Source: Candidatus Zhuqueibacterota bacterium (GTDB lineage Bacteria; Zhuqueibacterota; Zhuqueibacteria; Thermofontimicrobiales; Thiofontviventaceae). Taken from it: a stretch of DNA of 32,265 nt. The position numbers were made by a program, and so were the translations under genes. The stretch lies in assembly GCA_016931935.1 (NCBI GenBank), contig JAFGDW010000345.1, positions 1 to 32,265 of the forward strand. The letters run 5' to 3'. Below, in pieces: positions 15,771 to 24,613 of the stretch (within the stretch, counting starts at the first letter, position 1; each line of letters starts with the position of its first letter). Below the pieces are notes generated by a model that saw only the letters and a program-made list of their open reading frames with translations, was not told the DNA's origin and ran no database searches.

Positions 15771-16130
15771 ATGCTATTTATTTCAGATGCGAATATTTTT
15801 ATCCCCATGGTCAAAGGTCTTCGCGCGTTAGGCCATGATGTTTATGATATAAAAGAACAAAATCTCGACCATTTACCGGATGATGAAATATACAAACTGG
15901 CACGAAAAATGAAGCGTGTTATTCTCACGATGGATAAGGATTTTTGTGATATTTTACTTTATCCTCCGGGCGAACATTACGGTATTATTGTGACGAAACT
16001 TTACGGGTTAACTGTAAATCACGCAACAGAAGTATTTCTTCAAAATATTCGAAGGTTGAAAGAACATGATATTACTGGTCATATCGTTATTATCGATCGT
16101 AACAAGATTCGCATTCGAAAAGAAAAATAA
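15771..16130 (+). CDS. DUF5615 PIN-like toxin
   Basis: A 119-residue protein with LFISDANIFIPMVKGLRALG (Asp6), DHLPDDEIYKLARK, and VILTMDKDFCDILLYPPGEH. This is the order of acidic motifs seen in DUF5615 'PIN-like' proteins, which are predicted ribonucleases paired with DUF433. All expected acidic residues are present, so it is probably functional. The C-terminal part is rich in Arg/Lys (RNKIRIRKEK). It is transcribed towards the 3' end of permease 5, 120 bases away. Confidence 0.85.
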   Translation: MLFISDANIFIPMVKGLRALGHDVYDIKEQNLDHLPDDEIYKLARKMKRVILTMDKDFCDILLYPPGEHYGIIVTKLYGLTVNHATEVFLQNIRRLKEHDITGHIVIIDRNKIRIRKEK

Positions 16131-16224
16131 TAAAACGTTTCAAAAATTATAATAACCTGTGTCTAAATCATTCCCGTACTGAAGTGGTAGATTTTAAAAA
16201 TTCATAAACAAGCGTCTGCTAAAT

Positions 16225-16247
16225 TGATCACTGATTACTGTTCACTG
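16225..16247. repeat. Heptamer tandem repeat (inverted orientation)
   Basis: Read on the minus strand this gives CAGTGAA, CAGTAAT, CAGTGAT, the same heptamer family as at 3991-4018, immediately 3' of permease 5. Confidence 0.7.
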
Positions 16248-16250
16248 AAA

Positions 16251-18581
16251 TCATTCATAGTGTAAACTTTCAATCGGATTGGCCAGCGCCGCCCGCACTG
16301 TTTGCCAGCCAATCGTGAAAAATGCGATCATCAAAGCCGATAATCCTGCCAAAACAAACATCCACAAACTCATATTAATTCGGAATGCGAAATTTTGCAG
16401 CCACTGGTTGAGCGAGTAATACGCCAACGGCCAGGCGATGATATTAGCCATGACCACCCATTTGACCAGGTCTTTTGTTAGCATACCAATAATACTTCCG
16501 ACTGAGGCGCCTAACGCCTTGCGGATGCCAATTTCCTTTTTTCGCTGAATCGTTGTGAACGCAACCAATCCCAGCAAACCCAGACCGGAAACAAATATTG
16601 CCAAAAATGTGATATAAAGAGTCAACTTGCTCATTACCTGTTCTGACCTGTAAAGCGAATCAATCGTATCATCGAGAAACTGATAACTGAAAGGTTCATC
16701 CGGGATGAGATTGGTGATTGTGCGTTCGATATATCGTATGGTTTGCGGTATGTTGTCTGGTCCGATGCGGACATACATGAAATTTCCGCTGCGGCTGTAT
16801 ACAAGCATAAGCGGGCGAATTTCGCGATGCAGTGACTCGGAATTAAAATCCTTGGTAACGCCAATAATAGTGTATTCATCAGTCTGTGCGCTGTTGAGAT
16901 GACGGATCACGGTTTTGCCAATCGGATCGTCAAGTTCCAATGCGCGCATGGCTGCTTCGTTGATGACAGCGCCGTTTTTCAGATCAGATTGAAATTTTTC
17001 GGAGAAAAAGTGGCCGTATGCCATTTCTATCTCCATCGTTTCCTGAAAATCACAATCCACAAAATTGAACCCTATATTTATTTGTCTGTCCGCGCCGTAC
17101 TGCAACATCCCGTCTGAGCGTCGCCGTTCCATTGGATTCACGCTTGTAGCAACCTTCAGGATATGTGGATTTTTCAACAATTCATTGCGCAGCATATTCG
17201 AATTGGAATCGATTTTCCCGCGCATTTTTAGCACGAGTATGTGTTCTTTATTAAATCCCAAATCTCTGTTCTGCAAATAATTCATTTGATGGGTGATGAC
17301 CAGCACAGAAACAATCAGAAAAACAGAAAATACAAATTGAATGACAATCAATGTTTTCCGCAAATATGACTGCTTGAATGACTTTTTTGCCCGGCTGTGC
17401 AACACGGAAATCGGTCGTTGTGCGGACATGACAAGCGCCGGGTAGAAACCAGCGGTTAAGCCGGTGACGATTGTGATGCCAATGAGCATAAGCAATGTTC
17501 TAAACGATAATGTCATGCCTAATTGCTTGTCCGTCAGCGTATTAAAATGCGGCAGCGTGAGTTGGACAAAAATGAGGGCCACGAGCAACGCGATGAGGAC
17601 AAACACAATTGCTTCGTTCAGGAATTGCGCGATCAGTTGTTTGCGCGACGAGCCAACAACTTTTTTGATGCCGATTTCTTTGGCGCGGCGTTCGGAGTAG
17701 GCGGTGAACAAATTGATGAAATTAATGCATGCTGTGAATAACACAACAATTGCCAATGCGCCAAAAATGTAAATGTATATGATTCGGCTTCTGCCTGATA
17801 AATTATGAAAGCTGTGAAGATAAGTTTCTGACAAAGGCTGCAAAAATAACACTTCGTGTGAATTTTGTTTATGTTGTTGCAGGACTGCGCGGATTTTTTC
17901 AGTCGCCAGTTCAGGGTGGACATTTTTTTGTAGCTGGATATACGTATATGGCCAATTATTTGTCCAAACCAAGGCATCTTCTGGCGCCATTGTCATAGGA
18001 AGCAGTCCATCGAATTCGATGTGTGAATTGGCGGGAATGTTTTCCAGCACGCCAATGACTGATAGTTCCTGACTATCGTCCATCGAGATTGCTTTGCCGA
18101 TGGCATTCTCGTTGCCGAACAGTTTTCGTGCGAGATTTTCCGTAATTACAATTGAATTTGGATTACTTGACATTGTAAAAAATTCACCTGATTTTAACGG
18201 AAACGTGAACATTTCAAAAAATGCGGGATCGACAAATCGCAGCGCTGAATAAAAGCCATGTTCACCATTTGATAGTTTTATATCATGCAAATCGCAATAG
18301 TTTGTTGCGTTAGTGATTTCAGGATAGTCGGTCTTTAACGTGCTGGCTAATGCCCCGGGAAGATTATAGGTGAAATAAGTTTGGGTTTCATTGGTGCGGA
18401 CTACCCGGTACAATTCATTTTTATTTTTATGGAATTGGTCGTAACTCAGTTCATCCTGAATCCATAAAAAAATGAGAATGGCGCTGGCCATGCCAATGGC
18501 TAGGCCGACGATATTTATAAATGAGTGCAACTTGTATTTGGCAACGTTTCGTATAATGATTTTAATGTAGGTGGTGAGCAT
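16251..18581 (-). CDS. ABC transporter permease, duplicated FtsX/MacB type (permease 5)
   Basis: A 776-residue permease. The start at 18581 (MLTTYIKIIIRNVAKYK) is chosen over an ATG four codons upstream because GGAG lies 7 bases before it. Features: helix about 18-40 (NIVGLAIGMASAILIFLWI), MacB-like domain with the PANSHIEFDGLLP segment shared by the family, EIGIKKVVGSSRKQL near residue 301, second periplasmic domain, EIGIRKALGASVGSI near 683, end ANPIESLHYE. The first coupling helix reads GIKK instead of the usual GIRK/GLRK. Its gap to the divergent antitoxin operon at 18705 holds both promoters. Intact; substrate unknown. Confidence 0.9.
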   Translation of the reverse strand: MLTTYIKIIIRNVAKYKLHSFINIVGLAIGMASAILIFLWIQDELSYDQFHKNKNELYRVVRTNETQTYFTYNLPGALASTLKTDYPEITNATNYCDLHDIKLSNGEHGFYSALRFVDPAFFEMFTFPLKSGEFFTMSSNPNSIVITENLARKLFGNENAIGKAISMDDSQELSVIGVLENIPANSHIEFDGLLPMTMAPEDALVWTNNWPYTYIQLQKNVHPELATEKIRAVLQQHKQNSHEVLFLQPLSETYLHSFHNLSGRSRIIYIYIFGALAIVVLFTACINFINLFTAYSERRAKEIGIKKVVGSSRKQLIAQFLNEAIVFVLIALLVALIFVQLTLPHFNTLTDKQLGMTLSFRTLLMLIGITIVTGLTAGFYPALVMSAQRPISVLHSRAKKSFKQSYLRKTLIVIQFVFSVFLIVSVLVITHQMNYLQNRDLGFNKEHILVLKMRGKIDSNSNMLRNELLKNPHILKVATSVNPMERRRSDGMLQYGADRQINIGFNFVDCDFQETMEIEMAYGHFFSEKFQSDLKNGAVINEAAMRALELDDPIGKTVIRHLNSAQTDEYTIIGVTKDFNSESLHREIRPLMLVYSRSGNFMYVRIGPDNIPQTIRYIERTITNLIPDEPFSYQFLDDTIDSLYRSEQVMSKLTLYITFLAIFVSGLGLLGLVAFTTIQRKKEIGIRKALGASVGSIIGMLTKDLVKWVVMANIIAWPLAYYSLNQWLQNFAFRINMSLWMFVLAGLSALMIAFFTIGWQTVRAALANPIESLHYE

Positions 18582-18612
18582 TATGTACTCCATATCTGAG
18601 AATTATTTCGGC

Positions 18613-18641
18613 TTGATTTTATTATATTGATTGAGTATATT
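18613..18641 (+). promoter_or_regulatory. Promoter of antitoxin/PIN pair (copy A)
   Basis: TTGATT (18613-18618), 17 bases, TATATT (18636-18641). Both hexamers and the spacing are identical to the promoter of the paralogous pair at 27416-27444, although the spacers differ. Confidence 0.6.
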
Positions 18642-18704
18642 TCTTTTACATTCACACGTTCATAAAGAACAGTTTGTGTTAATCAACTTGTTATAGGTGA
18701 AAAG

Positions 18705-18917
18705 ATGAATGACGTAACATTAAAAATACCCAAAAAAGCACTTTATGAATTTCTGCAACAACTTCCATACGATGAAATTGAAAATGTACTGAATGAAATT
18801 AAAGATAAGCATTCTTCGCTAATAAAATTAAATCGAATGCAATCTTTGGAGTCTCTCAACGATATTATCTCCATTGGTGGTGATGCTCTTCAGGATACGG
18901 AGAAACTTTATGAGTAG
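18705..18917 (+). CDS. Antitoxin of PIN pair (copy A)
   Basis: A 70-residue protein beginning MNDVTLKIPKKALYEFLQQL and ending GGDALQDTEKLYE. It is a clear paralogue of the protein at 27482-27706 (shared pattern T-L-x-I-P-K-K, L-P-x-x-E-x-E-x-x-L-N-E, E-S-L-N-x-I-I-S-x-G-G-D-A). It has the size and position of a VapB-type antitoxin, but I do not recognise the family name. AGGTG lies about 7 bases before the ATG. The toxin start (18910) overlaps its last codons by 8 bases, so the two are translationally coupled. Confidence 0.75.
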   Translation: MNDVTLKIPKKALYEFLQQLPYDEIENVLNEIKDKHSSLIKLNRMQSLESLNDIISIGGDALQDTEKLYE

Positions 18918-19353
18918 TGTGATTATTGACTCAAATTTTCTTCTTGGACTCATGGACAGCAATGATAAATGGAATGATAAAGCATTTCAAATTTTTAACA
19001 GTTTAAAATCTAAGGATTTTAACATCATATACTTTGATTGCGTCATTATCGAAACGATCAGTGTGCTTGCAAGGCGATTGGAAGAGAAACAACGCAGTAA
19101 CGAGTTTTCCAATCTGGTAGATCATTTGAATGCATTAATCCCGGAACAAAATATTTCGTGGATTTTGACACAAGCTAAAAATTATTATGATGGCATTATT
19201 TTGTTAATGAAAGAACATAATGGAATTTTAAACTTTCATGATTGTTTAATTGCGCTGATCGCCCGTCAACATAGCATCACTTATATTGCCAGCTTTGATA
19301 AAGATTTCGACAAAATAAATTGGATTGAGCGAATATCCGAAACTACAATCTGA
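18910..19353 (+). CDS. PIN-domain toxin (copy A, intact)
   Basis: A 147-residue PIN protein: SSVIIDSNFLLGLMDSNDKW (Asp7), FDCVIIETISVLARR (Glu), FHDCLIALIARQ (Asp), ASFDKDFDKI (Asp). These are the metal-binding acidic positions of PIN ribonucleases. The start at 18910 is chosen because it overlaps the antitoxin end in the usual manner and because Asp7 then sits at the usual PIN position; a longer frame from 18874 would run antisense to nothing but inside the antitoxin. A paralogue with a stop codon lies at 27687-28118. It is transcribed towards permease 6. Confidence 0.85.
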   Translation: MSSVIIDSNFLLGLMDSNDKWNDKAFQIFNSLKSKDFNIIYFDCVIIETISVLARRLEEKQRSNEFSNLVDHLNALIPEQNISWILTQAKNYYDGIILLMKEHNGILNFHDCLIALIARQHSITYIASFDKDFDKINWIERISETTI

Positions 19354-19612
19354 TGTTTAAATACTACATCTAATTTATCCGCAATTCTGATGTGTAAAGA
19401 TAAAATATTTGATTCAATTGCAGAACTACGAACGGATCTTATGTTCGAAAAATGGTCATTATAAAAACATCTCTATTTCTTTGTTTGCCCCAGGAATCAT
19501 AATAATCATGTCACTTGCATTAATATTATCCTGTAATCCGCTTTGAAAGTCCGTTTAATGTTGTCATACATACCCTAGCCACTTAGTCCCGATAAAATAA
19601 ACCGGGATCGAG
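19354..19612. other. Intergenic region with hairpin repeat
   Basis: No gene seen. It contains a short hairpin repeat at 19587-19614 (TCCCG with CGGGA arms around ATAAAATAAAC, followed by TCGAGTT). A related copy is present at 24637-24666. The rest of the gap between the PIN toxin and permease 6 shows no structure that I can support. Confidence 0.5.
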
Positions 19613-19614
19613 TT
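19587..19614. repeat. Dispersed hairpin repeat, copy 1
   Basis: TCCCG and CGGGA arms around an AT-rich loop, then TCGAGTT. Copy 2 at 24637-24666 shares TCCCGATAAAAT and CGAGTT. Both copies have the same orientation and both lie just 3' of a permease. Confidence 0.6.
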
Positions 19615-19639
19615 ACTCATTCCGCAAACTCTCAATCCG
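19613..19639 (-). pseudogene. C-terminal vestige of a lost permease
   Basis: On the minus strand the bases encode RIESLRNE followed by a stop, 22 bases after the true end of permease 6 (PIESLRYE stop). Seven of eight residues match the invariant permease C-terminus allowing one change, but the codons differ, so it is a diverged remnant rather than a recent duplication. Confidence 0.55.
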
Positions 19640-19661
19640 CCAGAAAGTTGGACGGATTTTG

Positions 19662-22010
19662 TCACTCATACCTGAGTGACTCAATCGGATTCGCCAATGC
19701 TGATTTTATCGCCTGACTTGCCACAGTGACAACGGCAATGCCCAACGAAATAATCGCGGTGAATATAAAAATCTCCCACGAGATCGATACGCGGTACGCG
19801 TAATTTTGCAGCCATTTATTCATTGCAAACCAGGCGATTGGCCAGGCGATTAGATTTGCGTAAATCACCCAGCGCGTAAATTCTTTGGACAACATACCCA
19901 CAATGCCGGCAACCGAAGCGCCCAAAACTTTTCGAACACCAATCTCCTTTGTCTTCTGCTCGCTGACAAATAGTGATAGTCCGAACAAACCAAGACACGA
20001 CACGAAAATCGCGAAGATAGTCGATAGCAGCACAATTTTTTTGATCAACACAATCGTGTTTTCATAGCGGTAGGAGTAGTCGCTCAGATATTGATAACGC
20101 AATGGCCGTTCCGGGCTGAAGCGGTTGCAGACATCCTGAATGTGTTGGAATGCTGCCGATACGGCGTGAATATCACTAATATGCGGCGCAATTTTGGCGA
20201 ACATGTACTGATTTCCCTCCGGTTTTAGCCAGAACGCCAATGGCTCCGGCGGTTGCCGCAGAATGCGGTTATGATGAAAATCTTTGAAAACGCCGATGAG
20301 CGTATAATATTTTCCGGCAAAGAAAAATGGCTTGCTGACCGGATCTTCCAATCCGACCGCGCGAATCGCCGCTTCGTTCACGATGATCGAATTGCCGGCA
20401 TCGTTGGGAAACGCCTCGGAGTAGAAGCGGCCCGCAACCATTTGCAGATCAAACAGGTCGACGTAATCGTAACTGACATCGGTCTGTAATATGCGCCGGC
20501 CGACGTTATCATCCTTGCCCCAGCGATAGTAAGAGCCAACCGTCATATCTATCGGCAGTTTGGATGATGTGGTCACGAATTCAATGTTGGGATCTTCCAG
20601 TAATTCGCGTTTGATAATTTCCGATTTGTTTCGAACGTCGCCATCAAGATACATATATGCGACATTGTTCTGATTGACGCCGAGATTGAAGTGACGCATA
20701 AAATTGATCTGCCGGTTCATCACAAACGCGCTGATCATGAAGCCAATCGACAGCGCAAATTGCGTGACGATGAGCGCGCGCCGTAATACGGATTTTTTTG
20801 AACCCAATGATGCGTTGCGGAAAATGCCGATTGGGTTGAATCCGGATAAGTACAACGCCGGATATATTCCCGCGATTAAGCCAGTGAATAAAATTAGACC
20901 CACCAGGCTGAAAATAAAAATCGGCTCGCCCGGATGAAGCGATATGGATTTGCCGGTCATTGCGTTGAAACTGGCAAGCAAAATGCGTACGATGATAATT
21001 GCTAAAATAGCGGCGATGAATGCCAGGAATGTGCTCTCACTCAGGAATTGCCGGGCCAGTTGCCCACGAGATGCGCCGGTGACTTTGCGAATGCCGATTT
21101 CTTTCCTGCGGCTCACAGAACGCGCGGTGGCAAGATTCATGAAATTGACGCACGCGATCCCCAGAATAACGAACGCCAACGCCGCTAAAATAGCAATTTT
21201 TGTCCGCCCGCCGGAATCGAGCAGATACGATTCCGTAAAGGGAATCAGATCGATGGTGAACGAAATCATTTTACCTTCGGAAAACATTCGCTTCTCGATT
21301 TTTTCACGCAGTTGAACAGTGTTCGCATTATCTGCCAATTCAACAAATGTCAGATAACGGCAGGGGAAAAATGGACTGCCCACAATGTCTTCTCCCATTT
21401 CCTTTAGAAACGAAAACGGAACGAGAAAATCAAATTGCTGATAGGTATTGGGCGGCAGATCATGCAGCACGCCTGTGACAATCAAATCCCAGGTATCGTC
21501 CATCCGCAGCGTTTTGCCAATCGGATTTTCTTTGCCAAAATATTTTTTGGCCATAGATTCGGTGAGTACAATCGATAATGGATCATTCAATGCTGTTTTG
21601 GGATCGCCAGCGATTATCGGGAACGTAAAAATATCAAATATGCTCGGATCGGCGGCGCCTCCCAGTCCTTCCAGAATTCGAGTCTCGCCAGTCTTTAAAA
21701 CGACTTCCTTGACTCGCCCCATGCGCACGGCGTTGATGATCTCGGGATATTCTTCCGTTAAAATAGTGGCAATCGCAGGTGATGTTGTGGATTGATACCC
21801 GATATTTCCATCCTGATACGATTTTAAATAGGCATGGTAAATATCGTCTTTCTTCTCATGATATCCGTCCATGCTCAGTTCATCCTGCACCCACAAAAGG
21901 ATGAGAATAGTACAGACCAAACCGATTGTCAGGCCAAGGATGTTGATGAGCGAATAAGTTTTGTATTTCAGAATATTTCTAATGGCGATGGTAATGTGAT
22001 TTTTGAACAT
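19662..22010 (-). CDS. ABC transporter permease, duplicated FtsX/MacB type (permease 6)
   Basis: A 782-residue permease: MFKNHITIAIRNILKYKTYS, helix about 20-43 (NILGLTIGLVCTILILLWV), MacB-like domain, EIGIRKVTGASRGQL near residue 304. The second periplasmic domain covers about 435-640, followed by EIGVRKVLGASVAGI near 687 and the end ANPIESLRYE. Its divergent neighbour is the AAA/DUF4143 gene; only 110 bases separate the two starts and contain the double dyad at 22059-22114. A regulator binding there could also affect this permease. GGTG lies 5 bases before the ATG. Intact. Confidence 0.9.
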   Translation of the reverse strand: MFKNHITIAIRNILKYKTYSLINILGLTIGLVCTILILLWVQDELSMDGYHEKKDDIYHAYLKSYQDGNIGYQSTTSPAIATILTEEYPEIINAVRMGRVKEVVLKTGETRILEGLGGAADPSIFDIFTFPIIAGDPKTALNDPLSIVLTESMAKKYFGKENPIGKTLRMDDTWDLIVTGVLHDLPPNTYQQFDFLVPFSFLKEMGEDIVGSPFFPCRYLTFVELADNANTVQLREKIEKRMFSEGKMISFTIDLIPFTESYLLDSGGRTKIAILAALAFVILGIACVNFMNLATARSVSRRKEIGIRKVTGASRGQLARQFLSESTFLAFIAAILAIIIVRILLASFNAMTGKSISLHPGEPIFIFSLVGLILFTGLIAGIYPALYLSGFNPIGIFRNASLGSKKSVLRRALIVTQFALSIGFMISAFVMNRQINFMRHFNLGVNQNNVAYMYLDGDVRNKSEIIKRELLEDPNIEFVTTSSKLPIDMTVGSYYRWGKDDNVGRRILQTDVSYDYVDLFDLQMVAGRFYSEAFPNDAGNSIIVNEAAIRAVGLEDPVSKPFFFAGKYYTLIGVFKDFHHNRILRQPPEPLAFWLKPEGNQYMFAKIAPHISDIHAVSAAFQHIQDVCNRFSPERPLRYQYLSDYSYRYENTIVLIKKIVLLSTIFAIFVSCLGLFGLSLFVSEQKTKEIGVRKVLGASVAGIVGMLSKEFTRWVIYANLIAWPIAWFAMNKWLQNYAYRVSISWEIFIFTAIISLGIAVVTVASQAIKSALANPIESLRYE

Positions 22011-22058
22011 TTGGACACCATATTTACTTTAATGCAGCGATTAAATGTTTATACAAAA

Positions 22059-22114
22059 TTGTCCTTGTATATTAGGATAATTTATGCTATATTTGTCCTA
22101 ATAGAATAGGATAA
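22059..22114 (+). promoter_or_regulatory. Double operator/promoter of AAA-DUF4143 gene
   Basis: Two copies of TTGTCCT-8 bases-AGGATAA stand in direct orientation at 22059-22080 and 22093-22114, 34 bases apart. Each is itself a near-perfect dyad (TTGTCCT vs TTATCCT). TTGTCC (22059-22064), 18 bases, TATGCT (22083-22088) can serve as promoter, so the first dyad would cover the -35/spacer and the second the transcription start. The right arm of the second dyad (AGGA) also doubles as ribosome binding site for the TTG start at 22121. Confidence 0.6.
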
Positions 22115-22120
22115 AATATA

Positions 22121-23443
22121 TTGGATACCAGCATTATAAAAGAGATCATTTCTGATTTTCATTCACGAAAACTTCCGAGCCTGACAAAACGTCGCATCGA
22201 CTTAACCTGTCCGCCCCGGAAAGCGCGTAGTATAATTGGCGCCCGGCGAACCGGCAAGACATATACGTGTTATCAACAGATTTTAGAATTAATGCAACAA
22301 GATATTTCAAAAGAACGCACATTATTAATAAATTTTGAAGACGAACGTCTGATTCCGTTAAATGTACATGACTTAAGTTCAATTTTGGACGCTTACTATG
22401 AAATGTATCCTGCGTTAAAGGATGAAATCGTATATCTCTTCCTGGATGAAATTCAGAATGTGCCGCAATGGGAAAATTTTGTCAGAAGAATCATTGATTC
22501 CGAATCGATTGAAGTGACAATTACTGGCTCATCGGCTAAACTGCTAAGTCAGGAAATTGCGACATCGTTGCGTGGAAGAACGCTTTCGTATGAAATTTCA
22601 CCTTTTCATTTTGTAGAATATCTCGATTTTTTAGATATAAAATCGACATCGGTGCCATCATCAAAGAACCGTTCTCAAATTGTTCATGCATTTGAGTCGT
22701 TTTTGCACATAGGCGGCTTTCCGGAAATACTTGAGTATTCAGAGCCCATGCGGCTGCGTGTTCTTCAGGACTATATGCAAGTCATGTTATATAGGGATTT
22801 AATCGAACGTCACGATATTCGAAAACATAGTTTGACAAAATATTTTTTAAAATTTCTCTTCGCAAACAATGCGCAGCCGTTAAGTGTAAACAAGTTTCAT
22901 CAGGATGCGCGTTCGCAAGGATATAATTGTTCTAAAGATACAATCCATAGCTATTTGTCGTATTTGGAAGAAGCATTTTATTTTACAACTGTATCGATCT
23001 TTTCAGATTCAATTAGAAAGCAACAAGTGAATTATCGAAAAGTGTACGCAGTTGATCATGGACTTGTCACAGCTGTGTCCACTTCACGTTCGTACAACGC
23101 TGGCCGCTTGTTGGAGACGATGATGTACAATCATCTGCGCCGGAAATTTAGCAAAGAAAAGATTTACTATTACAGAACAGCTCAAAATTATGAAATAGAT
23201 TTCATTGTTCTAAACAAGGAAGAAATTCTTAGCTTATTTCAGGTCTGTGATTCGATTCAGGAATCAATCACCCGAAACAGAGAATTGCGCGCCCTCTGGC
23301 AGGCAATGGATGAACTCAATGTTTTAGAATCGTTTTTAATAACGCGAAACGAACGTGAGAAAATTGAGAAAGAACGTAAGATTATACATGTCATTCCATT
23401 TTGGGAATGGGCGATTTCCTGGTATGGAAACGCTCTGAATTAA
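22121..23443 (+). CDS. AAA ATPase with C-terminal DUF4143
   Basis: A 440-residue ATPase of the AAA_14/DUF4143 family. It has Walker A GARRTGKT near residue 40, Walker B YLFLDEIQNVPQWE near 105-118, sensor TITGSSAKLL near 140, and the segment SLRGRTLSYEISPFHFVEYL that follows it in this family. The C-terminal DUF4143 has a nuclease-like motif YEIDFIV near 355-361. It starts with TTG (AGGA 8 bases upstream); no in-frame ATG exists until the ATPase core has begun. Function in cells is not established for the family. It is a solitary plus-strand gene divergent from permease 6 and is not part of the transport operon. The double dyad upstream suggests tight control. Confidence 0.85.
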   Translation: MDTSIIKEIISDFHSRKLPSLTKRRIDLTCPPRKARSIIGARRTGKTYTCYQQILELMQQDISKERTLLINFEDERLIPLNVHDLSSILDAYYEMYPALKDEIVYLFLDEIQNVPQWENFVRRIIDSESIEVTITGSSAKLLSQEIATSLRGRTLSYEISPFHFVEYLDFLDIKSTSVPSSKNRSQIVHAFESFLHIGGFPEILEYSEPMRLRVLQDYMQVMLYRDLIERHDIRKHSLTKYFLKFLFANNAQPLSVNKFHQDARSQGYNCSKDTIHSYLSYLEEAFYFTTVSIFSDSIRKQQVNYRKVYAVDHGLVTAVSTSRSYNAGRLLETMMYNHLRRKFSKEKIYYYRTAQNYEIDFIVLNKEEILSLFQVCDSIQESITRNRELRALWQAMDELNVLESFLITRNEREKIEKERKIIHVIPFWEWAISWYGNALN

Positions 23444-23583
23444 TTTGCCATTTTTTAATCATTTAGTGATCGGTCAAAGATAAAAAATTTTATTATGGGC
23501 GTCAAGTTAAAGAGAAAGTTCAATCTATTCGAAATGGCTTATTATCCTTTCTGTCGGTCTATATGAATACAATAATTAAAAGG

Positions 23584-23612
23584 TTGACTTATTTGAATGA
23601 TGTTGCTATCTT
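23584..23612 (+). promoter_or_regulatory. Promoter of Uma2 gene
   Basis: TTGACT (23584-23589), 17 bases, TATCTT (23607-23612), 28 bases before the TTG start at 23641. It lies inside a longer open frame starting at 23563, which argues that the longer frame's N-terminus is not translated. Confidence 0.5.
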
Positions 23613-23640
23613 AGATAGCGCTAACATAATGGAGTTTAAC

Positions 23641-24255
23641 TTGCAAAAACCTAATAAAAGCTATTATACAATGGATGAATATTTTGCTTTTGAACAATCA
23701 TCAGAAATCCGGCATGAATTCTACAAAGGCGAAATATTTGCGATGTCCGGAGCATCAATTAATCATAATCGAATTAATAGTAACTTGTCTGCTAAATTAA
23801 ATGCATCATTATTCAATCGAACTTGTGAAGCATTTGCAAATGACATGCGCGTCTGGGTTAAAGAAAAAGACCTGTTTACATATCCGGATATTTTAGTTAT
23901 CTGTGAAACGCCTCAATTTTTTCCACAACGTAATGACACCATTACAAATCCGCTGATCATCATGGAAGTTTTGTCCGAATCCACCCGTAATTACGATCGT
24001 GGCGACAAATTTATGTTTTACCGTTCTATTCAATCATTTAAAGAATACGTGCTCGTTGATCAATATGCGATTCATGTTGAGCATTTTTTCAAAAATGACG
24101 ATGGTAAATGGGTCCTGTCTGAATATAATTCTATTGACGATCAATTAATATTGACACATCTGGATTTTCAAATTTCACTAACGGATATCTACAATAAAGT
24201 CAACTTCAGTGATAATCTTCCGGAAGCGATTGAGAAAGAACACTCGGAAAGATAA
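23641..24255 (+). CDS. Uma2-family (PD-(D/E)xK) endonuclease-like protein
   Basis: A 204-residue protein with YYTMDEYFAFEQSSEIRHEF and GEIFAMSGAS at the N-terminus, FTYPDILVICE (Asp near 83), PLIIMEVLSESTRNYDRGDK (Glu near 110, Lys near 122) and FYRSIQSFKEYVLVD. This is the standard Uma2 (DUF820) pattern with the putative nuclease residues present. Uma2 proteins are abundant, often in many copies, and their role is not established. A TTG start at 23641 is preferred since GGAG (23631-23634) is 6 bases upstream and a promoter lies at 23584-23612; ATG at 23629 is an alternative. The leader ATGGAGTTTAAC is identical to that before the antitoxin at 892. It ends close to a convergent small Cys-rich gene. 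Confidence 0.8.
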   Translation: MQKPNKSYYTMDEYFAFEQSSEIRHEFYKGEIFAMSGASINHNRINSNLSAKLNASLFNRTCEAFANDMRVWVKEKDLFTYPDILVICETPQFFPQRNDTITNPLIIMEVLSESTRNYDRGDKFMFYRSIQSFKEYVLVDQYAIHVEHFFKNDDGKWVLSEYNSIDDQLILTHLDFQISLTDIYNKVNFSDNLPEAIEKEHSER

Positions 24256-24305
24256 TCTCACCCATCAATAAATTTCTGTATTCAAAACGATTGCTATTAT
24301 GCTAT

Positions 24306-24485
24306 TTATTTGTCCGATGATTTTTTATCCGAATCCTTCTGCTGCTCCTGCAACTCATCTATTAATTTTGTTTTCGGCACCATCTTCACTTTGCCTCTTA
24401 GCACACACTGGCCCTTGCCGGGAGTGCAACTCATATGATTTAATTGACAAATGCCATTTAAAAGATGCGGACATTCAAAACTCAT
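24306..24485 (-). CDS. Small four-cysteine protein (59 aa)
   Basis: An open frame of 59 codons reads MSFECPHLLNGICQLNHMSC, continues TPGKGQCVLRGKVK, and ends with a charged, Lys/Glu/Asp-rich tail. Four cysteines at residues 5, 13, 20 and 27 are spaced 7, 6 and 6 apart with the pattern C-P-x-L-x-N-G-x-C-x-L then C-x-P-G-x-G-x-C-V-L-x-G-K. That arrangement suggests a small metal-binding knuckle or Fe-S site. I have the impression of similar short proteins but cannot name a family. It is on the transporter strand, between the Uma2 gene and permease 7. No strong ribosome binding site precedes it, so expression is uncertain. Confidence 0.65.
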   Translation of the reverse strand: MSFECPHLLNGICQLNHMSCTPGKGQCVLRGKVKMVPKTKLIDELQEQQKDSDKKSSDK

Positions 24486-24613
24486 GTTGTTGATTTCCCG
24501 TTGATTTTTAATTACAATTATATTGTTATGAAACTAATTTTTTCATAAAGTGAAGCAGCGCTTGCATCGCTTTGAGCGAAGCTCTTGCTCTGTCATTATA
24601 TTCCCCATTTGAG

